Shown piece after piece: positions 10,635-19,242 of a stretch of 64,000 nucleotides of DNA. The stretch is from Streptomyces sp. V3I8 (lineage in GTDB: Bacteria > Actinomycetota > Actinomycetes > Streptomycetales > Streptomycetaceae). The position numbers and the translations under genes are program-made. Numbering within the stretch: the first letter of the stretch is position 1; each line of letters starts with the position of its first letter. The notes beneath the pieces are model-generated. The model worked only from the letters and a program-made list of their open reading frames with translations. It did no database searches and had not been told where the DNA came from. The stretch lies in NCBI RefSeq assembly GCF_030817535.1, contig NZ_JAUSZL010000002.1:8060001-8124000 (forward strand). The letters run 5' to 3'.

Positions 10635-11651
10635 ATGCGCGGAGCAGTGATCCACGCCCCCGGCGACATCCGCTTCGAGACCGTGGACGATGCCAAGATC
10701 CTCAAGCCGACCGACGCCGTCATCCGGACGGCCGTCACCTGCGTATGTGGTTCCGACCTGTGGCCCTATCGCGGTGCCGAGCCGACGGAGCACGCCCACC
10801 CCATGGGCCACGAGTACGTCGGCTTCGTCGAGGAGGTCGGGTCCGAGGTCACTTCGGTGCAGCCGGGCCAGTTCGTCGTCGGCTCGTTCGCCACCTCGGA
10901 CAACACCTGCGCGAACTGCCGCAACGGCTTCCAGTCGAACTGCCTGAACCGCGAGTTCATGTCCACCTGCCAGGCCGAGTTCGTCCGCATCCCCAACGCC
11001 CAGGGCACGCTGGTCGCCACCCAGGAGGTGCCGGGCGAGGAGCTGTGGCCCGGCCTGCTGGCCGTTTCCGACGTGATGGGCACCGGCTGGTGGGCCGCGG
11101 ACGCCGCCGAGGTGAAGCCCGGCTCGACCGCCGTGGTCGTCGGCGACGGCGCCGTCGGCCTGTGTGCGGTGATCGCGGCCAAGGAGATGGGCGCGGAGCG
11201 CATCATCGCCATGAGCCGTCACGAGTCCCGCCAGAAGCTTGCCCGGGAGTTCGGCGCCACCGACATCGTCATCGAGCGCGGTGAGGAGGGCGTCGCCCGG
11301 ATCAAGGAGATGACCGGCGGTATCGGCGCCGACTCGGTCCTGGAGTGCGTCGGCACCGCCCAGGCCATGAGCCAGGCGCTGCACTGCGCCAGGCCCGGTG
11401 GCAACGTCGGCTTCGTCGGCGTCCCCCACGAGGTCGCCGTCGACGGGCAGGAGCTGTTCTTCTCCCACGTCGGCCTGCGCGGCGGCCCCGCCCCGGTACG
11501 CCGCTACCTGCCCGACCTGATCGACCGCGTCCTTCAGCGCCGGATCGACCCGGGCAAGGTCTTCGACCTCACCCTGCCCCTGGAGCAGGTCGCCGAGGGC
11601 TACAAGGCCATGGACGAGCGCCGCGCCGTCAAGACCCTCCTCAGGCCCTGA
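10635..11651 (+). CDS. Zinc-dependent alcohol dehydrogenase family protein
   Basis: 338 aa from ATG at 10635 with AAGGAG 9 bases upstream. Medium-chain dehydrogenase: catalytic zinc region VTCVCGSDLWPYRG and GHEYVGFVEEVG; structural-zinc lobe with CANCRNGFQSNC; Rossmann motif VVVGDGAVGLCAVIAAKEMGA; and a late GGIGADSVLECVG strand. It should oxidise an alcohol or reduce an aldehyde with NAD(P). It heads a plus-strand series of small oxidoreductase genes (cupin at 11677, SDR at 12183) and is divergent from the XRE regulator, the usual context for a xenobiotic- or aldehyde-responsive operon in streptomycetes. Confidence 0.88.
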   Translation: MRGAVIHAPGDIRFETVDDAKILKPTDAVIRTAVTCVCGSDLWPYRGAEPTEHAHPMGHEYVGFVEEVGSEVTSVQPGQFVVGSFATSDNTCANCRNGFQSNCLNREFMSTCQAEFVRIPNAQGTLVATQEVPGEELWPGLLAVSDVMGTGWWAADAAEVKPGSTAVVVGDGAVGLCAVIAAKEMGAERIIAMSRHESRQKLAREFGATDIVIERGEEGVARIKEMTGGIGADSVLECVGTAQAMSQALHCARPGGNVGFVGVPHEVAVDGQELFFSHVGLRGGPAPVRRYLPDLIDRVLQRRIDPGKVFDLTLPLEQVAEGYKAMDERRAVKTLLRP

Positions 11652-11676
11652 CCCCCCTACCGCACAAGGAGCAATC

Positions 11677-12087
11677 GTGCAGATCACCCGCAGCTCGATC
11701 GACACCGTCAAGGGCCCCGCCGACTGGTTCACCGGTGACGTCTACATCGACCCCGTCGCCGCCGCGCCCGCCCCGTCCCGGGTCACCGCGTCCCTGGTGC
11801 ACTTCATGCCCGGCGCCCGCACCCACTGGCACCGCCACCCCCTTGGCCAGACCGTCTTCGTCACCGAAGGCGTCGGCCTGTGCCAGCGCCGCGGCGGACC
11901 GGTGGAAGTCATCCGGCCCGGTGACCGCGTCCTGTTCGAAGCCGACGAGGAGCACTGGCACGGCGCCACCCCGAACCGGCTCATGGTCCACCTGGCCATC
12001 AACGAGGGCGACGACACCCACGACGTCGTGCACTGGCTGAACCCCGTCACCGACGAGGAATACACCGCCACCCCGGTCACCGGCTGA
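11677..12087 (+). CDS. Cupin domain protein
   Basis: 136 aa from GTG at 11677 after an AAGGAGC site. Single cupin barrel: THWHRHPLGQTVFVTEGVG (motif 1 with the metal-binding His pair and Glu replaced in part by Gln) and PGDRVLFEADEEHWHGA (motif 2). The fold binds a metal and may act as a small isomerase, dioxygenase or sensor; the reaction cannot be told. It begins 25 bases after the alcohol dehydrogenase stop, so the two are probably co-transcribed. Confidence 0.85.
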   Translation: MQITRSSIDTVKGPADWFTGDVYIDPVAAAPAPSRVTASLVHFMPGARTHWHRHPLGQTVFVTEGVGLCQRRGGPVEVIRPGDRVLFEADEEHWHGATPNRLMVHLAINEGDDTHDVVHWLNPVTDEEYTATPVTG

Positions 12088-12097
12088 AGCTCGGGCC

Positions 12098-12148
12098 CGC
12101 CCGTCCCCTGTGCCCGCCCGTCCCCTGCGACCGCCCGTCCCCTGCGAC
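12098..12148. repeat. Three tandem copies of a 17-bp repeat
   Basis: Units at 12098-12114, 12115-12131 and 12132-12148, each CGCCCGTCCCCTGYGMC-like with two or fewer differences. They lie in the 95-bp gap between the cupin and SDR genes of one operon. Confidence 0.85.
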
Positions 12149-12182
12149 CTCGTCGTCCACGTCCTCGTGTGAAAGGTTCACC

Positions 12183-12857
12183 GTGACCACTTTCGCCCTC
12201 ATCGGTGCCGGCCCCGGCCTGGGACTGGCCTCCGCCCGCCGCTTCGGTGCCGCAGGCCACGGCGTCGCCCTCGTCTCCCGCAACGCCGACCACCTCGATG
12301 CCCTCGTGGCCGAACTGGACGGTGAGGGCATCCGGGCCTGCGGCTTCACCGCTGACGTCCTCGACTCCGCCTCCCTGACCGCGGCCCTGCACGCGGCGGC
12401 CGGGGAGCTCGGGCCGATCGAGATCCTCCAGTTCAGCCCGGTGCCCCGGGCCGACTTCATGAAGCCGGTCCTGGACACCACCGCCGGCGACCTGGACGCC
12501 CCGCTGTCCTTCTCCGTCAAGGGCCCGGTGACCTGCGTGAACGCGGTTTTGCCCGGGATGCGGGAGCTGGGACGCGGCACGCTGTTGTTCGTCAACGGCT
12601 CCAGCGCCGTGCGCCCGAACTCCAAGGTGGCCGGTACCTCGATCGCGTTCGCCGCAGAGAGCGCGTATGCAGCGATGCTCCACGACGCGCTCGCCGAGGA
12701 GAACATCCACGCCGCCCAGTTGATCATCCCTGGTGCGATCAGCCAGGACGCCGAGCACTCCAGCCCTACGGTGCTGGCCGAGCGGCTGTACGCGATCCAC
12801 ACCGAGCGCGGCGACTTCCGGCACTACTCCGAGCCGCTGCCCGACCGGACGGGATGA
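12183..12857 (+). CDS. Short-chain dehydrogenase-like protein lacking the Tyr-Lys pair
   Basis: 224 aa from GTG at 12183 (AAAGG upstream). Rossmann motif ALIGAGPGLGLASARRFG near the start and LLFVNGSSAV at the usual serine position place it in the SDR fold. Where a classical SDR has YxxxK the sequence reads TSIAFAAESAYAAMLHDALAEE, with no Lys in register, so the normal catalytic tetrad is missing. It may use another mechanism or act as a binding protein. Third gene of the operon behind the zinc alcohol dehydrogenase; the next gene starts 9 bases after its stop. Confidence 0.8.
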   Translation: MTTFALIGAGPGLGLASARRFGAAGHGVALVSRNADHLDALVAELDGEGIRACGFTADVLDSASLTAALHAAAGELGPIEILQFSPVPRADFMKPVLDTTAGDLDAPLSFSVKGPVTCVNAVLPGMRELGRGTLLFVNGSSAVRPNSKVAGTSIAFAAESAYAAMLHDALAEENIHAAQLIIPGAISQDAEHSSPTVLAERLYAIHTERGDFRHYSEPLPDRTG

Positions 12858-12866
12858 GGCAGGCTC

Positions 12867-13391
12867 GTGCCCCACGCTCTCCTTCGCACTGCTCCCGTCG
12901 TGGCCTTGGCCTCGGCGGTGGTGGCCTGCGGCCCTGGTGGTTCACCGGACAGCCCGTCCGCCCGGTCCCCGTCCGCTTCGTCCTCGCAAGGGCCGGGCCC
13001 GGCGAGTGAGGCCCCCGCACCGTCCGACAGGAGCACCACCACCATGGACATCCAGTTCACCCTCGACGGCCGCCGCGTCGGCGCCACCTTGAACGACAGC
13101 CCCGCCGCCCGCGGCTTCGCCGAGCTGCTCCCGCTCACCCTGGACCTTCAGGACTTCCACGGCACGGAGCGGGTGGCCGACCTGCCGCGCAAGCTGGAGA
13201 CCTCCGGCGCCCCTGAACCGGCCGCGGCCAGGGTCGGCGACATCGCCTACTACGCGCCCTGGGGCAACCTGGCCCTCTTCTACCGGGAAGGGCCTGCCGC
13301 CTCCGCCGACCTGCTCATACTCGGCCACCTCGACGTCAGCGCCGAACAGCTCGGCGGGGCCCGGCGCGTCACCATCGAAGTCGCCTCCTGA
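12867..13391 (+). CDS. Lipoprotein with a cyclophilin-like domain
   Basis: 174 aa from GTG at 12867. Signal peptide VVALASAVVAC with a lipobox Cys at 21, then a Ser/Pro/Ala-rich tether, then from about residue 60 a cyclophilin-like beta barrel: MDIQFTLDGRRVGATLNDSPAARGFAELLPLTL, later VGDIAYYAPWGNLALFYRE and LGHLDVS. This family is distinct from true prolyl isomerases and common beside MFS and oxidoreductase genes. Export to the membrane surface is inferred from the signal. It sits 9 bases after the SDR gene in the same operon. Confidence 0.82.
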   Translation: MPHALLRTAPVVALASAVVACGPGGSPDSPSARSPSASSSQGPGPASEAPAPSDRSTTTMDIQFTLDGRRVGATLNDSPAARGFAELLPLTLDLQDFHGTERVADLPRKLETSGAPEPAAARVGDIAYYAPWGNLALFYREGPAASADLLILGHLDVSAEQLGGARRVTIEVAS

Positions 13392-13426
13392 CCTCGCCCA
13401 CCTTTCGTACGGGAAGAGGTCTCCGT

Positions 13427-13712
13427 ATGCCTTCCACCACCGGGCCCGCCCCCGGCAAGCTGCCCTTCGCCGTGCGGGTGCTCGCCGCCGGCACGTTCCT
13501 GATGGACGCCACCGAGTTCGTCATCGCCGGACTGCTCTCGGAGATCGCCGGTGACCTCGGCGCTCACCATCTCCGCCTACGACACCGGCATCACCGCCGG
13601 CTCCGCCCTCGCGCTCGGCGGCACAGCACGTCCGGCGCGGATCGTCGCCCAGCGCACCACGCCGGCCCGTGCACGGGCCGACGTCTCCGCACCGGCACCG
13701 TCATGCCCCTGA
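13427..13712 (+). pseudogene. Collapsed MFS transporter gene (N-terminal helix joined to a C-terminal piece)
   Basis: The start is that of an intact arabinose-efflux-type MFS permease: KLPFAVRVLAAGTFLMDATE then [15 protein letters not shown], with an ATG at 13427 and a good GAAGAGG site. Right after GDLG the frame changes, and the other frame reads [21 protein letters not shown], which matches the late-helix region of the same family. About ten transmembrane helices between are gone. The simplest account is an internal deletion in an efflux gene that once belonged to this operon. Confidence 0.75.
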
Positions 13713-13755
13713 CATCCGCCCGGACACGCACCTCGGCCATCGAAGGAGAACTCAC

Positions 13756-14520
13756 ATGAACGTCACCTACGACTTCCACGGCAAGGCCGCGTTCGTCACC
13801 GGCGCAGCTTCCGGCATCGGCCGCACCACCGCCCTCGCCTTCGCTCGCGCCGGCGCACACGTCGCACTCGTCGACCGGTCCGCCGACGGGCTGCGCGAGA
13901 CCGCCCGCCTCATCGAGGCCGACGGCGGACAGACCCTCACCCTGACCTGCGACGTCACCGGCGAAGAAGACGTCCGAGCAGCCGTCGACCGGACCGTGGA
14001 GCACTTCGGACGCCTGGACGCCGCGTTCAACAACGCGGGCGTCGAGCAGCCCGTCCGGTCCGCGGCCGATACCGCCAAGGACGACTGGGACCGCATCCTG
14101 GGCGTCAGCCTCACCGGCGCGTTCCTGTGCACCCGGGCGCAGGTCCGGCAGATGCTCCGCCAGGGCGGCGGCGCGATCGTCAACGTCTCCTCCGGCGCAG
14201 GTGTCAAGGGCTTCAAGGGACAGGCCGCCTACGCAGCCGCCAAGCACGGCGTCATCGGCTTCACCCGCTCCGCCGCCCTCGACCACGCCGCCGACGGCAT
14301 CCGTATCAACGCCGTCTGCCCCGGCATCATCGACACCGAGATGATCCGCCGCTTCGGCGACACCCGCCCCGGCGGACGCGAAGGACTCATCGCCGACGAA
14401 CCCGTCGGCCGCCTCGGCAAGCCCGAGGAGATCGCCTCGGCCGTGCTCTGGCTGTGCTCCGACGACGCCGCCTTCACCACTGGCACCGCCCTCGTCGTCG
14501 ACGGCGGCCAGACCGTCTGA
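13756..14520 (+). CDS. SDR family oxidoreductase
   Basis: 254 aa from ATG at 13756 with AAGGAG upstream. Complete classical [23 protein letters not shown] (cofactor), LVDRSADGL with Asp favouring [24 protein letters not shown] with catalytic Ser, [10 protein letters not shown] with Tyr and Lys, and [10 protein letters not shown]. The C-terminus [12 protein letters not shown] is typical. It could act on a hydroxy or keto group; substrate unknown. It lies just after the MFS remnant and before a broken SDR copy. Confidence 0.88.
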   Translation: MNVTYDFHGKAAFVTGAASGIGRTTALAFARAGAHVALVDRSADGLRETARLIEADGGQTLTLTCDVTGEEDVRAAVDRTVEHFGRLDAAFNNAGVEQPVRSAADTAKDDWDRILGVSLTGAFLCTRAQVRQMLRQGGGAIVNVSSGAGVKGFKGQAAYAAAKHGVIGFTRSAALDHAADGIRINAVCPGIIDTEMIRRFGDTRPGGREGLIADEPVGRLGKPEEIASAVLWLCSDDAAFTTGTALVVDGGQTV

Positions 14521-14545
14521 GCCCCAACTCCCGCACAAGGAGCCG

Positions 14546-14941
14546 CGCGCCTTCACCGAAGCCGGCGCCGCCGTCACCCTCACCGACATCGACGAGAACG
14601 CCCTCACGGCCGCCACGAAGCAGCTCACCGACGCAGGCCACCGGGCCCTCGCGGTCATGTGCGACGTCTCCGACGAGGACCAGGTCGCCGCCGCCGTCGA
14701 CCGCACGGTGACCACCTTCGGACGGCTCGACATGGCCTACGACAACGCCGCCGTCAGGCCCCCGCCCACCGAAGCCGTCGATGAGACCGCTGACCAGTTC
14801 GACCGCGTTCAGAACGTCAACCTGCGCGGCATCCGGGCGAGCACGAAGCACGAACTGAGCCACATGCGCACCCAGGGCAGCGGCGAGCCCGCGGGCGTCG
14901 ACGTCGTCGGCGGTCGTCGGCTCGCGAGTTGGTTAGGCTGA
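14546..14941 (+). pseudogene. Truncated SDR gene
   Basis: The frame resembles the neighbouring SDR: FTEAGAAVTLTDIDENALTA, ALAVMCDVSDEDQVAAAVDR, TFGRLDMAYDNAAV and FDRVQNVNLRGI. The start with the TGxxxGxG motif is absent, and after MRTQGSGEPAG the Ser-Tyr-Lys part is missing, so both ends are lost. An ATG at 14657 would give 94 residues with no active site. Confidence 0.75.
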
Positions 14942-14945
14942 CCGG

Positions 14946-15692
14946 ATGACAGCTGATCGCTCAGTCGACCCGCACCCATCCGCTGCAGCCAGGTACCGCC
15001 GCATTCTCGCCCTGGCCGGCGCGACCGGGATGGCCTTTGCCGGGAGCGCCTGTTCCTCGTCCGGGAGTTCCGGCGGGGCCGCCTCGGGCGGTGAGAGGCT
15101 GTCCTACGACCGGGTCGCCTCGACGGCGAAGCAGCTGACGGGTACGTCGGCCTGCCCGTTCGGCCTCGACCCGGCGGCGGCGCTGAAGGCGGCCGGTGCC
15201 GAACGGACCGTCACCCCGGCGGCGTCCGGCGGCCACCCCGCGGCTCAGGGGACCGTCGCCCCGGGCCGGCCGGCCGAGGCCTGGCCCAGCGGGCAGCCCA
15301 CGCCGTCCGGGGTCCCCTCCAACCCCGCCGTCCCGCCGAACGCGTCCGTCGTCTGCAAATTCACGGCTTCGGAAGCCCCGGTGGAGATCGACCTCGTGGC
15401 CGCGTCCGAGGGCGGGGTGGCGGTGAACCTGGCACTGCCGCAGATCGCCTACCTCGGCAACCTCCGCGCCGCCGAGGTAACGGCGTTCTCCAAGGACAAG
15501 GCCGGGATCGGCCAGACCAGGGTCACCCCGGGCCGGGGCACGGTCGCCGTCGCACGGGTGGCGGTGGCGGGCAAGGGCGACTTGGCGCTCGTGGTCTCCC
15601 AGGGATGGCCCGTCACCAAGGCGGACCCGGCCCTGGCCGGCGAGTCGCTCAAGAAGGTCACCGAGGCACTCGCGGCCCAGCTGCGGCCGTAG
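14946..15692 (+). CDS. Putative lipoprotein of unknown function
   Basis: 248 aa from ATG at 14946. A basic, slightly long N-terminus leads into ILALAGATGMAFAGSAC, a lipoprotein signal with Cys at 36, followed by a Ser/Gly tether. The mature part has two cysteines (SACPFGLD, SVVCKFTA) that could pair, a Pro/Ser-rich stretch about 95-130, and a mixed alpha/beta C-terminal half ending in a helix. Gly-Ala rich composition is normal for this host. I do not recognise a family. It starts 4 bases after the SDR remnant. Confidence 0.7.
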   Translation: MTADRSVDPHPSAAARYRRILALAGATGMAFAGSACSSSGSSGGAASGGERLSYDRVASTAKQLTGTSACPFGLDPAAALKAAGAERTVTPAASGGHPAAQGTVAPGRPAEAWPSGQPTPSGVPSNPAVPPNASVVCKFTASEAPVEIDLVAASEGGVAVNLALPQIAYLGNLRAAEVTAFSKDKAGIGQTRVTPGRGTVAVARVAVAGKGDLALVVSQGWPVTKADPALAGESLKKVTEALAAQLRP

Positions 15693-16298
15693 GCGGCGCC
15701 CGCAGGCGACCCGCCGCGCACTGCTCGCCGCCCGACCGGGGCGAGCCGGTGCGGTACCCGGGAGGGCTGAACCGGAGGCCGCCAGGGCTCACGGCCGAGG
15801 CCGCATCGGAGCCCCGGGTGGCTCCGAACGAGTGGACTCGCCGGACGGCGTACGGGACGGGGCCTTCAGCCGGGGCTCGGGGGGCGACGTCGCCATCCGA
15901 GCCCTTGAGCTGGAAGAAGCGCCCCCACATGCGACGCGCCCCTCCCGCCGTCTGTTCGCCGCGGCGATGCTCGCGGCGTCCGTGCCGGCCCCGATGGCAG
16001 CGGCGCCCGCCACGGCCGTCCCCGCCGCGGGCGTCGTCCGGTACGACGGGGACGAGTGCCCGCCGGGATCGCGGCGTGGACCTGGCCTGCTCACGCCACC
16101 GCGGCGGCGTGAGCAGGCCAGCCGGATCAGGCGTTGGGGATCGCCCGCACGGTCGCGGACATTGCTGCAGAGACCCGCTCGGCGCGTATGCGGCGGGAGT
16201 CGGTGACCCTTCAGCGTGCGCTGCGGCCGTGGCCGGACGCCCCGGTCGGCCGGGATCTCGCGGAGGTCCCGGCGCCCGTGGCCGAGGGGAGCTGAAGC
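15693..16298 (+). pseudogene. Region with decayed coding fragments
   Basis: No intact gene. At 15929 an ATG leads, after a one-frame jump, into RRLFAAAMLAASVPAPMAAA, which looks like a signal peptide with a worn start. A second open stretch, 16129-16278, reads ALGIARTVADIAAETRSARM then RALRPWPDAPVGRDLAE and ends in TGA; its codon use is gene-like but it has no start and I cannot name it. A strong hairpin separates the two pieces. Confidence 0.4.
16082..16121. terminator. Hairpin with 16-bp perfect arms
   Basis: Arms 16082-16097 and 16106-16121 are exact reverse complements around an 8-base loop. No T-run follows, which is usual in streptomycetes. It may have ended the unidentified gene that once preceded it. 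Confidence 0.6.
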
Positions 16299-16860
16299 GT
16301 GTCGTACGCACCGGTGCCGCTGACCGAGGACGAGATCGTGATTGGAGTCGATCGACCCGATCCGGATCGCCGAGGGCTACTGCCTGGTGCCCCACGGACA
16401 GGTCGCGGCGAAACCGTACAAGCTGCTCAGCAGGCTCTGCGCCGCTCGGCGCGGGTCGCGATCGCCACATACGCCGGGCCGGGCCGCGCAGCGGCTGCGC
16501 GTGCTGCGGGCGCGCGATGATGTGATCGTCCTGCACGCGATGCGCTGGCCCGACGAAATCCGCGACCCGGCCGCCGTCGGCACACCGGACGAGCAGGTGA
16601 GGGAAGAGGAGATGGGCCAGGCACTGGCACTGATCGACCGCATGACCCGCGACGACCTCGAAGACGACAGCCTGCAGGACACCTGTACGCAGGCCCTCGC
16701 GAAGCCGATCGAGGCGAAACGCGAGCGCCGCAGGCCATAGGCCGCGCCGGAGCCGGCCGGGCAGCCGGGCCGGACGCTGGACCTGACGGTCGCTCTCCAG
16801 GAATCGGTGACGAAGCGAGAGCGTCCTGCGGCGAAGCCGAAGCACTCCGCCTGGCTCTGC
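16299..16860 (+). pseudogene. Ku DNA end-binding protein pseudogene
   Basis: Several stretches are plainly bacterial Ku: ESIDPIRIAEGYCLVPHGQ and VAAKPYKLLS in one frame, QQALRRSARVAIATYAGPGR in another, then back to RDDVIVLHAMRWPDEIRDPA and ALALIDRMTRDDLEDDSLQD. A TAG at 16738-16740 interrupts the frame, yet the usual Ku tail TLDLTVALQESVTKRE follows directly in the same frame. The N-terminal half is gone. At least three frame changes, one stop and a 5' loss make it non-functional. Bacterial Ku works with LigD in non-homologous end joining; a working copy would have to lie elsewhere. Confidence 0.85.
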
Positions 16861-16987
16861 CCCGGCCCGGGTCAAGTCGCAAAGCCATCACGACGCGGAC
16901 CTCATCCGCTCCTCTGCCCGCACGGCCGTGTACGTGCGGGCAAGAGGCCGGATCACCTCGACGAACGGTGCGGTCCGGTGCCGGCGA

Positions 16988-17218
16988 TCACTCGATGTGT
17001 CCGGTGTCGGGGTTCACCTGTGCGAGGAACTCCCGCACGGCCTCCTCCAGTTGCTCCCTGTCGGCGCGCACCGCAGGGTGGGTACTGAACCCGAATCCGT
17101 ACTGGGGGTCGGGCCCGGTCAGCCAGGTCAAGTGGTAGGTACCCGGCTTCCCGTCCGGCTGGCTGACCTCGAACTCCTCGGCGTCCACCGACACCCGCCA
17201 CGGCTCGTTCGCCACCAT
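16988..17218 (-). CDS. Small conserved-looking hypothetical protein
   Basis: 76 aa from ATG at 17218 (AGGTGG and GGAAAG just upstream); GTG codons six and three bases further up are alternatives. Sequence: VANEPWRVSVDAEEFEVSQP, then TYHLTWLTGPDPQYGFGFST, then a charged helix REQLEEAVREFLAQV. It looks like a compact soluble alpha/beta protein with no signal or membrane segment. No function recognised. It lies alone between the Ku pseudogene and a truncated lipoprotein gene. Confidence 0.65.
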   Translation of the reverse strand: MVANEPWRVSVDAEEFEVSQPDGKPGTYHLTWLTGPDPQYGFGFSTHPAVRADREQLEEAVREFLAQVNPDTGHIE

Positions 17219-17265
17219 CACCACCTGCTTTCCCCGCCCCGAAGACGAGGCACAGTACGTTCGGA

Positions 17266-17589
17266 TCAGTATGCTGGATGATCAGACCATCCTGAAGTCG
17301 GCCGCCCGGATGTCGGGGAGCCTCCGGCGTCAGCGCGGGTGACGGCGACCTTGTACGTGCAGCGCCGGCTGTCCGCGCCCGAAGGCTTGCAGACGGCCGA
17401 CTGCGCACCGGCCATGTCCTCGGCCGTCAGCCCTTTCGTCGCGAAGGACGAGTTCGCCGGCCAGGCCAGCACCTTCACGCTCTTGACATCGGAGGACGCC
17501 GCGACGCCGGTGGTGAAGGCCGGCGAGCCGTCGCGGGCGCCGGCGGGAGCGGTGTGGCGGGCCGTGCTGCACGCGCCGGGTATGAGCAC
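17266..17589 (-). pseudogene. Lipoprotein gene fragment lacking its signal peptide
   Basis: The frame starts VLIPGACSTARHTAPAG, where PGAC would be the lipobox, but the hydrophobic signal that should precede it is missing: an in-frame TGA stands at 17598-17596. The rest (SDVKSVKVLAWPANSSFATK, CKPSGADSRRCTYKVAVTR) looks like a secreted domain with one disulfide. The break at about 17590 lies 40 bases from the end of the terpene cyclase gene, so the cassette's arrival or a deletion probably cut this gene. Confidence 0.5.
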
Positions 17590-17630
17590 GCGTACTCAAC
17601 TGCATTCCGAGTAAGGGCCGTTGAGCCCGT

Positions 17631-19145
17631 TCATGAGGGTGTTTCCTGAACGGCGCATCGGGCGGGTGTCTGGCCGGCGCGGCGGACAGCGATGGTGTGA
17701 GCAGAGAGGATGACGGCGCGGACGACATTGACGGGGGTGTAGAGGGTCTTGGCGATCCACAAGGCAGGCAGGTCGGGGTTGTTCAGGTGTGTGCACAGCT
17801 GAGTGTGGGCGCGCTGGTAGACCTCGGTGAGGGCTGGGCCGAAGTGGGGTTCGAGGGCGTTGAGGGCGAGGACGGCGTGGCCGGTCTCCTCGGCCGGTCC
17901 TGCGCCGGTGCCCCAGGATCCGTCCGGGTGCTGGCTGTCCAGGAGCCACTGCCAGGCGGCCGCCATTTCGTGTGGAGCTGCGAGGGCGCAGGCGAAGGCG
18001 GCCTGTGCGGTGGCGTAGTAGGGCGAGGTGTGCCACTTGTCCACCCACCAGGCACCGTCCTTGCGTACGTCCAGGAGATAGCCGAGGGCGGTGCGGATTT
18101 CTTCGGCGTAGATGTCGGGGTGAGGCGCGAAGGCTTCAAGGGCGCGGGCGTTGACGGTGACGGTCAGGCCGCGTTCGTGGGGGTAGCAGGCGACGTGGGT
18201 GTCGGTGACGAAGGAGGTGAGGGCTTCGAGCAGGGGTCTGGTGGGGCGGTGGTAGGCGTGCAGGACGTTGGCGGCCATCGAGGTGTCGTCGGAGTCGGCG
18301 ACCTGGAAGCCTGCGCTCATGGCCAGCCCCGCCGGTGAGCGTTCACCCAGAGTTTCCAGGCGTGCGATGTGGGCTGTCGCGGAGGGGGGCTTGAGGCCCG
18401 CGCGGGCGAGCGTGTAGAGGGCCCAGGCCGGTTCCATGACATCGAAACCGTGCACTTCCGGCATGCCGCCGTCGTCGGTGGAACGGGCGGCGCTGCACAG
18501 GTACCACAGGGCCGCGGGATCGCGGGTGGCCTGCCACAGGGCGATGGTGGAGGAAGGGCTGTCGGCCAGGGAGCCGTTGGGCAGGGTGAAGCGGGCCAGT
18601 TCCTGGGCGGGGACGAGGTCGGTGAGGGCTTCGACGGAGTAGAGCAGGCTGGTGGGTTCGCGCAGCAGCGCGCCGGAGTCGACGACGGTGGCGAGTTTGT
18701 CCGCGCGCAGGCGGTGCAGTTCTTCTTCGCCGTGCACGGACACGTCCAGTCCGTGTCGGCGGGCCTGCTCCAGGAGGAAGGGGGCGGCCACTTCGAAGCC
18801 GACGGTTTCTCCGGGAGCGCCGCGCCAGTCGACGGCGTGGTGCTCGAGGAAGTCCACGCCTGCGTGTACTGCGCGTCGGCTGACGGCGTCGGACGCCTCG
18901 TTGAGGGCAGTGATGGCGGCGAGAGTGGAAACGAGGCGGTCGTAGGGGTTGTGGACGGCGTCGCTGCCCCAAGAGCCGTCCGGGTGCTGATGCGTGGTCA
19001 GCCAGTGTCGGGCGCGGGGGAAGATCTCCTGGCCGTCCGGGGTGGTCATGCGGGCGGCCCAGGCTGTGGTGTAGGCGGTGGAGGCGATCGTTCTGCCGCC
19101 GATGTCCCTGACGATCTTTTCGGCTTCGGTCACCGCATCGTGCAT
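17631..19145 (-). CDS. Class II diterpene cyclase (DxDD type, copalyl/halimadienyl/labdadienyl diphosphate synthase-like)
   Basis: 504 aa from ATG at 19145. The protonation motif DSDD is at residues 284-287 in FQVADSDDTSMAANVL, and two QxxDGSWG-type repeats (HQHPDGSWGSD near 53, SQHPDGSWGTG near 410) fit the beta-gamma double barrel. There is no DDxxD, so it should cyclise geranylgeranyl diphosphate by protonation and leave the diphosphate on. The length fits bacterial enzymes such as the mycobacterial halimadienyl diphosphate synthase. Ring stereochemistry cannot be read by eye. Third gene of the cassette, 97 bases after the class I synthase. Confidence 0.85.
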   Translation of the reverse strand: MHDAVTEAEKIVRDIGGRTIASTAYTTAWAARMTTPDGQEIFPRARHWLTTHQHPDGSWGSDAVHNPYDRLVSTLAAITALNEASDAVSRRAVHAGVDFLEHHAVDWRGAPGETVGFEVAAPFLLEQARRHGLDVSVHGEEELHRLRADKLATVVDSGALLREPTSLLYSVEALTDLVPAQELARFTLPNGSLADSPSSTIALWQATRDPAALWYLCSAARSTDDGGMPEVHGFDVMEPAWALYTLARAGLKPPSATAHIARLETLGERSPAGLAMSAGFQVADSDDTSMAANVLHAYHRPTRPLLEALTSFVTDTHVACYPHERGLTVTVNARALEAFAPHPDIYAEEIRTALGYLLDVRKDGAWWVDKWHTSPYYATAQAAFACALAAPHEMAAAWQWLLDSQHPDGSWGTGAGPAEETGHAVLALNALEPHFGPALTEVYQRAHTQLCTHLNNPDLPALWIAKTLYTPVNVVRAVILSAHTIAVRRAGQTPARCAVQETPS

Positions 19146-19242
19146 GTGGCTCTCCCTGCTTGTCCTGGAGACGCGTGGGCGCACCGTGCCGGCCGATCAG
19201 GTCGTCGTCCGGAAGCCGGCCGCGGGCAAACCCCGGGGCAGT

